A DNA stretch of 64,000 nucleotides from Nitrospira sp. ST-bin5 (lineage in GTDB: Bacteria > Nitrospirota > Nitrospiria > Nitrospirales > Nitrospiraceae), in contig MSXN01000003.1 of NCBI GenBank assembly GCA_002083555.1, forward strand, positions 160,346 through 224,345, in the 5' to 3' direction. The position numbers and the translations under genes were made by a program. The notes under the pieces are model-generated. The model did no database searches, was not told the origin of the DNA, and worked only from the letters and a program-made list of their open reading frames with translations. This document shows positions 34,313 to 42,167 of the stretch, piece by piece; the first letter of the stretch is position 1, and each line of letters opens with the position of its first letter.

Positions 34313-34783
34313 ATGCCTACGCACAACGAACAAGTCGCACAAATCTTTCAATCAATTGCCACACTGCTCGCCTCCCAACGGGCCAATCCTTATCGCATCA
34401 GAGCCTATCGTCGTGCGGCTGATTCAATTCTGGCTTTGGAAGAGGATGTCGCGTTGGTGGCGCAACGTGATGAGCTTGAAGACATCGACGGGATCGGGAA
34501 AGATCTGGCGGGAAAGATCAGGGAGTTTCTGGAGACCGGAACGATTCGCACCTATGAGGAGCTGAAGACGCCCTTGCCACCCGACGTAAAGAGCTGGGCG
34601 CGGCTGCCGGGACTCCACGACTCCCTGGTGAGCTATCTCTATGCCAGGCTGGGAATTAGAACGCTGGATGACCTGGAGCAACTGGTCTCATCCCACCTTC
34701 TCCGCACCGTTCCAGGATTTACCGGATCGGAGGATGAATTGCTCCAGGCCATTCGACAGCAGAAATCGTCCCCTCTGGGCTAG
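34313..34783 (+). CDS. Stand-alone helix-hairpin-helix protein resembling the N-terminal domain of family X DNA polymerase
   Basis: The 156-residue protein reads like the 8-kDa lyase region of DNA polymerase beta or PolX: QVAQIFQSIATLLASQRANP, YRIRAYRRAADSILALEED, and a helix-hairpin-helix IDGIGKDLAGKIREFLETG. A second short repeat of the same kind follows (KSWARLPGLHDSLVSYLYAR, with LRTVPGFTG later). No polymerase palm or PHP domain is present and no other polymerase gene is adjacent. It probably binds gapped or nicked DNA, by analogy. It is divergent from thiS, and its stop codon overlaps the end of ctpA. Confidence 0.75.
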   Translation: MPTHNEQVAQIFQSIATLLASQRANPYRIRAYRRAADSILALEEDVALVAQRDELEDIDGIGKDLAGKIREFLETGTIRTYEELKTPLPPDVKSWARLPGLHDSLVSYLYARLGIRTLDDLEQLVSSHLLRTVPGFTGSEDELLQAIRQQKSSPLG

Positions 34784-36153
34784 GAGACTTTCATCTCCTT
34801 AAAAATCTTCCAGGTCTTCAGCAGCTCCACGGCCTTCTGCAATTGCGCATCCTGCTCAAGGGCCGGGTCACCGGAACTGTCGACCGGCGGCGTCTGAGGG
34901 GTTGCCCCGCTCTTCGTCGCCGCATCCTCCGGTGCCTTCCCGTTGGAATGCGGTGCCGCCTCCTTCTCTTTTCCTTGTCCTTGCCCCTGAGCCGGCTTTA
35001 CTGCTTTGGCGTCAGGCGAAGGCTCTACGGGCTTCCCGTCTTTTGCCGGGGCCGGAGTCGGCAGCTTCACAACGATATCAGGCGTAATGCCCGTGGACTG
35101 GATCGATCGTCCCTTGGGCGTATAGTACTTCGCCGTGGTGAGTCGAAGTCCTGAGCCGTCGCCGAGCGGAAGGATGGTCTGGACCGATCCCTTCCCGAAC
35201 GAGGTGGTGCCGACAATCACCGCACGCCCCCAGTCTTGCAGCGCTCCGGCAACAATCTCCGACGCGCTCGCCGACCCTTCATTCACGAGAATGATCATCG
35301 GAAGTTCATCCATTTGATCTTTCGACTTCGCCAGCCATTCATCCTTCTTACCTTCGCGATTCTTGGTAAACACGACGAGCTTCCCGTTGGGGAGAAACTG
35401 TTCGGACACATCGACCGCCGCCGTCAGCAATCCGCCGGGATTGTTCCGGAGATCCAGAATGGCCCCCTGGACTTTCTGTTCGCGGAATTGCTTGATGGCT
35501 TTCGCGAGATCCCGTCCCGTCGCTTCCTGAAACTGTGTCAGCCGAACATAGCCCAGATTGTCGATGACCTTCGACTTCACGCTTTCGATCTTGATGGTAT
35601 CCCGCATCAGCGTAAACTGCAGCGGATCCGGCGTCCCCTCGCGCTGAATGGTCAGGTTGACCTTGGTCCCCTTCGGGCCGCGCATTTTCTGGACCGCATC
35701 CATCAACGTAAGATCCTTCGTCGTCTCATCATTGACCTTCACGATGAAGTCTCCGGCCTTAATCCCTGCCCGCTGGGCCGGAGTCCCTTCGATCGGTGCG
35801 ATCACCGCCAACCGATTCTCTTTCACGCCTATCTGAATGCCGACGCCGCCGAACTCGCCCTTGGTTTCCACCTGCATCTCTTTGTACATCTCGGGCGTCA
35901 TATAGGCGGAGTGGGGGTCAAGGGTCGACAGCATGCCGCGGATGGCCCCTTGCACCAATTCTTTCGTTTTCGTTTCATCGACGTAATGCCGCTGCACCTG
36001 ATTGAGCACCTCCGAAAAGGTCTTGAGCTCCTCGTACGTTTCCGTCGCATGGCCGGTTCGCTCCCAGCCCTTGCCGATCAGAACTCCGCACACGATGGCC
36101 ACAACCATCATTGGCCCGATGACCCAAGACTTCCCTCGCGGCTGCTGTTCCAT
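34780..36153 (-). CDS. ctpA: Carboxyl-terminal processing protease (S41, CtpA-like)
   Basis: This periplasmic serine protease of 457 residues starts at ATG 36153 with an N-terminal membrane anchor (VIGPMMVVAIVCGVLIGKG). A PDZ domain (FGGVGIQIGVKENRLAVIAP through VNDETTKDLTL) is inserted before the S41 catalytic part: LRNNPGGLLTAAVDVSEQF, the nucleophile Ser in VNEGSASASEIVAGALQD and the Lys in GTTSFGKGSVQT. A charged Pro/Lys/Gln-rich insertion precedes a C-terminal helix. CtpA homologues trim or regulate murein hydrolases, which fits its position after ftsE-ftsX-envC. Confidence 0.93.
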   Translation of the reverse strand: MEQQPRGKSWVIGPMMVVAIVCGVLIGKGWERTGHATETYEELKTFSEVLNQVQRHYVDETKTKELVQGAIRGMLSTLDPHSAYMTPEMYKEMQVETKGEFGGVGIQIGVKENRLAVIAPIEGTPAQRAGIKAGDFIVKVNDETTKDLTLMDAVQKMRGPKGTKVNLTIQREGTPDPLQFTLMRDTIKIESVKSKVIDNLGYVRLTQFQEATGRDLAKAIKQFREQKVQGAILDLRNNPGGLLTAAVDVSEQFLPNGKLVVFTKNREGKKDEWLAKSKDQMDELPMIILVNEGSASASEIVAGALQDWGRAVIVGTTSFGKGSVQTILPLGDGSGLRLTTAKYYTPKGRSIQSTGITPDIVVKLPTPAPAKDGKPVEPSPDAKAVKPAQGQGQGKEKEAAPHSNGKAPEDAATKSGATPQTPPVDSSGDPALEQDAQLQKAVELLKTWKIFKEMKVS

Positions 36154-36224
36154 AAAGCGTCTATCCTTTCCGTCCAAATGCCCGAACCCTGTCACCAATC
36201 AAGCCTGTTTCCAGACCGTATTTT

Positions 36225-37412
36225 CTATCGCTTGGCCAACCACAGCATCGGGTCCACGGCATCGGACCCTTCACGTAGTTCAAAGTATAATGTATTTTCG
36301 CCGATCATGCCCGTATCTCCGGTTTCTCCGATCGCCTGCCCTTCCGTGACACGTTCCCCAACCTTCGCCAAAATCCTCGAGGCGTGGGCATAGAGCGAGA
36401 AAAATCCGTTCGTATGATCCATGATTATAACCAGTCCATACCCTTTCAACCAGTCGGCATAGACCACGGTGCCCGGCATGACGGAATGGATAAAACTGCC
36501 CTCCACCGTCCTGATTTCGATACCCTTCCGTTGCACATAGGTATTGAACGTCGGATGTTTTTGCCGGCCGAAGAACGACACGACTTGCCCATCTGCCGGC
36601 CAAGGCAACGCGCCCTTGGCTCCGCGCGGAACCGCCGGCGCGGTCGGCGGCCGCATTGCCATGGCCTTCCGGCGCGTCTCCAATTCATGCAGGAGGCTAT
36701 CAACCCGAGAGGCAGACCGTTCAAGCTCTTCGGCCGCCCGGCTGAACGATTCTTTCTCCTGCGTGATCTTGGTGAAATAGACCTTCTTCTCTTTCTGCAG
36801 CGAGCGGATGTCGGAAAGCTTTTTCTCTGTCGCCTCCTTGTACGCCAACATTCCCGCGCGAGCTTCCGCCCGTTGCCGCTCCGCCTGCTCCATCCGTCCG
36901 ACATCGGCGCGGAATGTCCCCATCAGCTCAAAGTCTTTTTGAGACACCGCCGAGAGATATTGCAATCGTCGCTGAAAGTCACCGTAAGAGTCCGCCGATA
37001 ACAATGTCTTCACATAGCCGGACCGGCCCTCCATGTACTGCACACGGAGTCGCGCCAGAATGGCATCGCGACGCTCTTGAATGCTGCCACGTATCGCCCC
37101 GAGCTGCTCGGTGATCGAATCGATCTCACGATCCTTTTTCCGGAGCTTCTTGTTGATCTCCTGATGTTCCTGGCGGGTCCTCACCAATCGCTCATCAAGC
37201 GTTTGAATCCCCTGAAGCACGGACTCTCGCTTCTTCTCCGCTTCGTCCGCCCGTTTTCGTTTCTCCTCGATTTTATCTTTCAGCTGTTCCAGCGTCTTCC
37301 GTTCACGCTCGATCTTCTCAGAAATCGGATCACCGGCGGCCAAGGCAGAACCCGCAACACCCGCATACACCACGAGACACCCAACGGCCATGAACGTGAG
37401 ATGCCCTCTCAT
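36225..37412 (-). CDS. envC: EnvC-like murein hydrolase activator with degenerate LytM domain
   Basis: The 395-residue protein has a signal peptide (FMAVGCLVVYAGVAGSALA), two long coiled coils (about residues 28-110 and 150-250) and a C-terminal LytM fold. The zinc ligands of active M23 enzymes are missing: the HxxxD site reads RKGIEIR and the final HxH reads NTLYFE. That is the hallmark of EnvC, which activates amidases at the septum under control of FtsEX rather than cutting peptidoglycan itself. Its start overlaps the ftsX stop by four bases, so the three genes form a coupled unit. Confidence 0.9.
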   Translation of the reverse strand: MRGHLTFMAVGCLVVYAGVAGSALAAGDPISEKIERERKTLEQLKDKIEEKRKRADEAEKKRESVLQGIQTLDERLVRTRQEHQEINKKLRKKDREIDSITEQLGAIRGSIQERRDAILARLRVQYMEGRSGYVKTLLSADSYGDFQRRLQYLSAVSQKDFELMGTFRADVGRMEQAERQRAEARAGMLAYKEATEKKLSDIRSLQKEKKVYFTKITQEKESFSRAAEELERSASRVDSLLHELETRRKAMAMRPPTAPAVPRGAKGALPWPADGQVVSFFGRQKHPTFNTYVQRKGIEIRTVEGSFIHSVMPGTVVYADWLKGYGLVIIMDHTNGFFSLYAHASRILAKVGERVTEGQAIGETGDTGMIGENTLYFELREGSDAVDPMLWLAKR

Positions 37413-38308
37413 GCCCGCCCATCTCCAAACCGCCGGAGCGACACGAAACTACCGGCAAATCCAAGACCGATCCCGACCAGAACCAGCGCCAGACAGACTG
37501 AGAAAGGGAAAAAAGTAATCATGTGTTCAACGCCACTCAATCGGCCGGTTGAACTGATCTGTTGACGAAACAACTCGAACCCGCCCTTCAGAATCAGCAA
37601 TGACAATGCACTCCCACAGGCGCCCAGCACCGCGCCTTCGAGCAGATAGGGGATGCGGATGAACCACCGGGTGGCGCCGATCAGCCGTAAGATCTCCACT
37701 TCCTCCCGCCGTGAAAACAGTGTCAGCCTGATGGTATTGCCGATAATCGTCACTGCGGCGGTCGAGAGAATTACCCCGACACCGATGGCGATCAGCTCGA
37801 TATACCGGATGAGCCCTGCCAAGGCATCAATCCATTCTTGATTGTAATCGACCTTCGCCACCCCCCCTATCGTGCGGACCCGCTCTGTCCACCGCTTCAC
37901 CGCATCGGGGGATCGAAATTGCGAAGCCAGCGTCACCACGAACGAAGCCGGGAGCGGGTTTTGCCCCAATCCTTCCAGCAGATGGGAATCGGCTGGAAAC
38001 TGGGCGCGAAACTCACCCAAGGCCTGTTCCTTTGAAATATATACCGCGGCCGCCACCATCCGATCCGCCTTCAATCGACCTTCCAGCTCAATTACGGCTT
38101 CCCGGGTAAGCTGGTCCTCCAGATAGACCATGATCTTGATGTCTTCTTGGAGCCAGCCTGCGGCGCTCCGTAGATTCACGTAAAGCAGCAGAAAGATCCC
38201 GACACAGGACAGCGTAAAGGCCGTCGTCAGAATCGCCACGACGGTCGTTGTGCGATTCGCTCGCATATTGGCCCAGGCTTCACGGAAGAGATAAAACAAT
38301 CGTCTCAT
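37409..38308 (-). CDS. ftsX: Cell division protein FtsX
   Basis: FtsX is the membrane partner of FtsE and relays ATP hydrolysis to EnvC in the periplasm. The 299-residue protein has one N-terminal membrane segment (TVVAILTTAFTLSCVGIFLLL), an extracellular domain (about residues 55-165) and three C-terminal segments around IELIAIGVGVILSTAAVTII, LLEGAVLGACGSALSLLIL and FPFSVCLALVLVGIGLGFAG. The cytoplasmic SRREEVEILRLIGATRWF motif is typical. It overlaps both neighbours by four bases. Confidence 0.95.
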   Translation of the reverse strand: MRRLFYLFREAWANMRANRTTTVVAILTTAFTLSCVGIFLLLYVNLRSAAGWLQEDIKIMVYLEDQLTREAVIELEGRLKADRMVAAAVYISKEQALGEFRAQFPADSHLLEGLGQNPLPASFVVTLASQFRSPDAVKRWTERVRTIGGVAKVDYNQEWIDALAGLIRYIELIAIGVGVILSTAAVTIIGNTIRLTLFSRREEVEILRLIGATRWFIRIPYLLEGAVLGACGSALSLLILKGGFELFRQQISSTGRLSGVEHMITFFPFSVCLALVLVGIGLGFAGSFVSLRRFGDGRA

Positions 38309-38985
38309 GCCCCCACCTGTTGGATGCGGATGGGGGAAGGCAGCAGGACGCCTTCCTGAAGGACGATCACACGACGGTTGATCTGCGCCATAACTTGAGG
38401 GTCATGGGTCGCAACAATGACGGTCGTACCTCGCGCATTGATGAGCTTAAACAGCTCAATAATTTCTGCCGTCCGCTCGGGATCCAGATTGCCCGTCGGC
38501 TCATCGGCAAGCAGCACGATCGGCCCATTCACAATCGCCCGGGCAATGCAGACGCGCTGCTGCTCACCGGCGGACAGGCTGGTTGGAAACTGATCCTTCT
38601 TGTGGTCGACTCCGACCGCCCGCAATGCCTCCGTCACCTTTCGACGAATATCAACCGACGACGCCCCTTGCACAATCAACGGCAAGGCGACATTTTCAAA
38701 GACCGACTTCTTCGACAACAGACGAAAATCCTGAAACACCGTCCCGACCTTTCGGCGAAGGAAGGGAATCTCCGATTTTTTCAACTTCGTGACATTCTTT
38801 CCCTGAACAAAGATTTGCCCTTCGTCAGGATTCTCGGCAGCAATCAACATGCGCAACAAGGTCGACTTCCCGGCCCCGCTCGGCCCCATCAATAAGACAA
38901 ACTCCCCCTTCTCGATATCGAGCGTGAGATCGGAGAGCGCCGGGCGGCGATCATATGTTTTCGAGACGTGAATCAGTTGAATCAT
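38305..38985 (-). CDS. ftsE: Cell division ATP-binding protein FtsE
   Basis: FtsE is the ABC ATPase that drives FtsX at the division site. The sequence has MIQLIHVSKTYD, Walker A GPSGAGKST, the Q-loop GTVFQDFRLL, signature LSAGEQQRVCIARAI and Walker B VLLADEPTGNLDP, then VIVATHDP. ATG 38985 (226 residues) matches the usual FtsE N-terminus; an upstream ATG at 38997 would add four residues. The gene lies 31 bases downstream of yraN and overlaps ftsX. Confidence 0.95.
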   Translation of the reverse strand: MIQLIHVSKTYDRRPALSDLTLDIEKGEFVLLMGPSGAGKSTLLRMLIAAENPDEGQIFVQGKNVTKLKKSEIPFLRRKVGTVFQDFRLLSKKSVFENVALPLIVQGASSVDIRRKVTEALRAVGVDHKKDQFPTSLSAGEQQRVCIARAIVNGPIVLLADEPTGNLDPERTAEIIELFKLINARGTTVIVATHDPQVMAQINRRVIVLQEGVLLPSPIRIQQVGA

Positions 38986-39016
38986 CGCATCCATCATACT
39001 TATCTACAGAATACTG

Positions 39017-39415
39017 CTACCAGCCCGCTTGATCCGATACCTCAAATGCATGCTCGATATGCTCGATCTGAAATGAGGACTCCGCATCCCCCTGCACTAA
39101 GACGACATCGAATCGACAAACTCGATCGCTCAAATGGCGCTGGGCCAGGTACTGTCCTGCCAACCGGATCAATTTGGCTTGTTTCCGCCGATCCACCGCC
39201 AGGAGCGCACCGCCGAACGCTCCGGTGGTTCGCGCTTTGACTTCAACAAACACCAACACACCGTGATCATCGGCGACCAGATCAAGCTCGCCGATCGTGG
39301 TCCGAAGGTTCCGTTCCAGAATCGCATAACCCTTCCGGCGTAAAAACTGCTCGGCGCTTGTTTCACTGTCCTGACCGAATTGGTGGCGAGGATCACGCAT
39401 CGTCTCCGCCCTCAT
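39017..39415 (-). CDS. yraN: YraN/UPF0102 endonuclease-like protein
   Basis: The 132-residue protein matches the UPF0102 family, a restriction-endonuclease-like fold of unproven function. Visible motifs are AEQFLRRKGYAILERNLRT, the putative metal-binding core GELDLVADDHGVLVFVEVKA (the E-D-ExK pattern) and RFDVVLVQGD. Its start overlaps the rnhB stop as ATGA, the common rnhB-yraN arrangement. Confidence 0.92.
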   Translation of the reverse strand: MRAETMRDPRHQFGQDSETSAEQFLRRKGYAILERNLRTTIGELDLVADDHGVLVFVEVKARTTGAFGGALLAVDRRKQAKLIRLAGQYLAQRHLSDRVCRFDVVLVQGDAESSFQIEHIEHAFEVSDQAGW

Positions 39416-40047
39416 GGCTGCAATGCCCCACAGGCAAGCGCATTCAACACCGCCGACACAGGCGCAAAGGTTCGTCGATGGATCAGGGATGGGCCGTACT
39501 CAGCCAGACGAGCCAAATGTTCCTCTGTGCCGTACCCTTTATGGGATAGGAAATTATACTGCGGGTAGGCCTCATGGAACTGAATCATCAACCGATCCCG
39601 CGTGACTTTGGCCACAATCGACGCAGCCGCGATGGACAACGACAGGGCGTCGCCCTTGATGATCGGACGAATGGGCATCGTCATCCCTGCAAGGGACACG
39701 GCATCGATCAACACGTAATCAGGAGCGGGCGAGATTTCGGCAAGCGCCCGGCGCATCGCCAGCTTGGTCGCTTCGAGGATATTGATCCGGTCGATCTCTT
39801 CCGCCGTCGATGACCCGACGCCGACCGAGACGGCCCGATCCATAATCTCGGCATACAGCCGATCGCGCTCTGATACGGATAGTTGCTTGGAGTCGTCCGC
39901 CCCGATCAGGCGACAACGAACGGGAAGAATCACGGCCGCGGCGACGACCGGGCCAGCCAGGGGACCCCGGCCGGCTTCGTCGACACCGGCGATGCGGCGA
40001 TACCCGCACCGCCGGGCCTCTTGCTCAAATTCCTCGGTAGGTCCCAA
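39412..40047 (-). CDS. rnhB: Ribonuclease HII
   Basis: RNase HII cuts RNA-DNA hybrids at misincorporated ribonucleotides. The 211-residue enzyme shows the catalytic motif GVDEAGRGPLAGPVVAAAV, DSKQLSVSERDRLY, the second Asp in YVLIDAVSLAG and IKGDALSLSIAAASIVAKVT. The likely start is TTG 40047 with GGAGG 9 bases upstream, since no ATG or GTG in frame fits. It sits between rplS and yraN in the ribosome-maturation operon. Confidence 0.95.
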   Translation of the reverse strand: MGPTEEFEQEARRCGYRRIAGVDEAGRGPLAGPVVAAAVILPVRCRLIGADDSKQLSVSERDRLYAEIMDRAVSVGVGSSTAEEIDRINILEATKLAMRRALAEISPAPDYVLIDAVSLAGMTMPIRPIIKGDALSLSIAAASIVAKVTRDRLMIQFHEAYPQYNFLSHKGYGTEEHLARLAEYGPSLIHRRTFAPVSAVLNALACGALQP

Positions 40048-40122
40048 CCGGCATGTCCTCCGACTTGCGAGACCGACTCAGAGGTATGGGTGCGGCGGAA
40101 TGACGGCCACCCGATCAGGCCC

Positions 40123-40518
40123 TTAGGCCTTGGCCGCCGCCGCTTTTGCCGCTGCCGCAGCTTTCCCCTCACCCACAAACTCGCGTTCTTCAACCTTGGC
40201 GAACTTGCCCTTCTTGGACCGGAGATAGTAGAGCTTGGCGCGACGCACACGGCCCTGACGCACCACATCCACCTTGGTCACGATCGGCGAATGCACCGGG
40301 AAAATTCGCTCGACCCCGACGCCATAGGAGACCTTGCGGACGGTAAATGTTTCCGTATTCAAGGTTCCTTTACGAGCGATCACCGCTCCCTCGTAGACCT
40401 GAATGCGTTCCTTTTCACCCTCCACGACTTTCACATGGACCCGCACGGTATCGCCCACTTCAAACTTAGGTGGCGTGGCTTTGGTGAATGACTGCTGAAG
40501 ACGTTCTAACCGATTCAT
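40123..40518 (-). CDS. rplS: 50S ribosomal protein L19
   Basis: L19 lies at the interface of the two ribosomal subunits. The 131-residue sequence shows FEVGDTVRVHVKVVEGEKER, VYEGAVIARKG, FTVRKVSYGVGVERIFPVHS and RRAKLYYLRSKKGK. The C-terminal tail is extended with Ala/Lys repeats (KAAAAAKAAAAKA), about 15 residues longer than the core family. AAAGGGAGAG precedes the ATG. It follows trmD in the order rpsP-rimM-trmD-rplS. Confidence 0.97.
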   Translation of the reverse strand: MNRLERLQQSFTKATPPKFEVGDTVRVHVKVVEGEKERIQVYEGAVIARKGTLNTETFTVRKVSYGVGVERIFPVHSPIVTKVDVVRQGRVRRAKLYYLRSKKGKFAKVEEREFVGEGKAAAAAKAAAAKA

Positions 40519-40539
40519 GGTGCTCTCCCTTTCCTTCCA

Positions 40540-41307
40540 TCAAACGGGCGTTGAGACAACGCCCTCGCTAATAATCTCGTTCAGTAACCGTTGATCTTCA
40601 CGACTCAAACTGCGATCCCGGATGAGGTCCGGACGCCGCGCATAGGTGCTGCGCAAGGCCTGCTTCCTGCGCCAGAGACGAATGACTTCATGATGCCCGG
40701 AGAGCAACACCTCGGGAACCCCCATGCCTCGCACATCAGCAGGCCTGGTGTAGTGCGGATATTCCAGGAGTGAATCCGAAAAAGACTCTTCGACCACGGA
40801 CTCCGGGTCACCAAGCACGCCAGGCACCAATCGAGTGGCGGCGTCAATCAAAACCAAGGCCGGCAATTCGCCTCCGGTCAAAATATAGTCGCCGACTGAA
40901 ACCTCTTCCGGCTGGAGCGCCTCGCGAACCCGCTCATCCACCCCCTCATAGTGCCCGCAGAGAATGACGATCCGGCGAGGCTCGGCGGCCAGGTCTTTCG
41001 CATAGTCCTGCGTGAAGATTCGCCCCTGGGGCGAAGGAAACATCAAACGAATCTCTTCACCGGTGGACTGAGCACTGGCACGCAACGCATCCACCGCGCG
41101 CAGGATCGGCTCCGCTTTCATGACCATCCCCGCACCGCCGCCATAGGGAACATCGTCTGCAACCTTGTGGCGATCCATCGTGTAGTCACGAAGATTATGC
41201 GCCTGGATGGCCAGCAATCCCTTCTCTTGCGCGCGCTTGAGCATGCTATGCCCGACCGCCTGCAGAATCATTTCGGGGAACAATGTCAGAACGTCGATGC
41301 GCAACAC
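40540..41307 (-). CDS. trmD: tRNA (guanine-N1)-methyltransferase
   Basis: TrmD methylates G37 of tRNAs that read CNN codons, preventing frameshifts. The 255-residue protein has the SPOUT knot: DVLTLFPEMILQAVGHSML, YGGGAGMVMKAEPI, FPSPQGRIFTQDYAKDLA, ILCGHYEGVDERV, SVGDYILTGGELPALVLIDA and the catalytic DPESVVEESFSDSLLEYPHY. It starts 1 base after the rimM stop. Confidence 0.97.
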   Translation of the reverse strand: MLRIDVLTLFPEMILQAVGHSMLKRAQEKGLLAIQAHNLRDYTMDRHKVADDVPYGGGAGMVMKAEPILRAVDALRASAQSTGEEIRLMFPSPQGRIFTQDYAKDLAAEPRRIVILCGHYEGVDERVREALQPEEVSVGDYILTGGELPALVLIDAATRLVPGVLGDPESVVEESFSDSLLEYPHYTRPADVRGMGVPEVLLSGHHEVIRLWRRKQALRSTYARRPDLIRDRSLSREDQRLLNEIISEGVVSTPV

Positions 41308-41308
41308 G

Positions 41309-41830
41309 TCACGCTCCCAACCCTTCGATCATGTGTACGGTCATCACCCGCTGCTGTAAATCAACGGCCACAACCAATTCTCGCGCTGCGGGGATGAGCG
41401 TTTCCTTGCTCCCGTCCTGCACCACAAACACATGATTGCCGGTTAATTCCCAGATGTCGGTCAACGTCCCAATACCGTTCCCCTGTTCATCCTGCACTCG
41501 CAAGCCAATGAGATCGCATTCATAGTACTGCCCCTGCGGCAATGGGGGCGCACTGCCTTTCGGGATTTGAATCAACCCGCCGCGCCACAGCCCGGCTTCC
41601 TCGGGGGAAGTCAGGCCTTCAAACGCGAGGATATATCCCTGCCCCGCAGGCCGAATATGCGTCACCCGCGTGTCCCAGGTCTTTCCATTGGTTCCCAGGA
41701 GACTCACGGCTCCCAATGACTCCAATCGACCAGGCACATCGCTGAGCGAACGCACCTTCACCTCGCCCCTGACGCCGAACGACCGTTCGATCCGTCCTAC
41801 TGTGACCAGCTCGACCGATTCGGCCACCAT
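41309..41830 (-). CDS. rimM: Ribosome maturation factor RimM
   Basis: RimM assists late assembly of the 30S head. The 173-residue protein shows LVTVGRIERSFGVRGEVKV at the N-terminus (RimM beta barrel) and the C-terminal PRC barrel beginning YYECDLIGLRVQDEQG, with IPAARELVVAVDLQQRVMTV. It lies 5 bases downstream of rpsP and 1 base before trmD, the conserved order. Confidence 0.95.
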   Translation of the reverse strand: MVAESVELVTVGRIERSFGVRGEVKVRSLSDVPGRLESLGAVSLLGTNGKTWDTRVTHIRPAGQGYILAFEGLTSPEEAGLWRGGLIQIPKGSAPPLPQGQYYECDLIGLRVQDEQGNGIGTLTDIWELTGNHVFVVQDGSKETLIPAARELVVAVDLQQRVMTVHMIEGLGA

Positions 41831-41835
41831 GGTCC

Positions 41836-42117
41836 CTAGGCCTTCTTCTTCGCCGCTTTCTCTGCTTCAAACTGCTTCCAGAGACCGGACCGACGCAACA
41901 AGGTCCGCACGGTCACCGAAGGCTGGGCTCCATGATGCAACCAGGTCAACACCCGGTCCTGCTTCACATCCGGAAGACCCTGCTCCTTGAGCGGATCGAA
42001 AATGCCGAGAATTTCCAGGAACCGTCCATCGCGGGCCTTCCGGGAGTCCGCCGCTACCAACCGATACATCGGCCGCTTATGTCTGCCTGTCCGAGCCAAT
42101 CTGAGATGAACTGCCAC
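41836..42117 (-). CDS. rpsP: 30S ribosomal protein S16
   Basis: S16 stabilises the 5' domain of 16S rRNA. The 93-residue protein shows VHLRLARTGRHKRPMYRLVA, ADSRKARDGRFLEILGIFDP and DRVLTWLHHGAQPSVTVRTL. It lies 50 bases downstream of ffh and opens the rpsP-rimM-trmD-rplS cluster. Confidence 0.97.
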   Translation of the reverse strand: MAVHLRLARTGRHKRPMYRLVAADSRKARDGRFLEILGIFDPLKEQGLPDVKQDRVLTWLHHGAQPSVTVRTLLRRSGLWKQFEAEKAAKKKA

Positions 42118-42167
42118 GACTGCCCTCCTTTGAAAAACCGTCCAACACGGTGAATGAATAAATCTCG

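Noticed and set aside
34785..34808. Short inverted repeat AGGAGA/TCTCCT at the ctpA 3' end considered as a terminator
   Set aside because: The stem is only 6 bases and there is no T-run on either strand of useful length.
35236..36393. 385-codon plus-strand frame opposite ctpA
   Set aside because: Antisense shadow of ctpA with biased composition (many His and Arg) and no recognisable motif.
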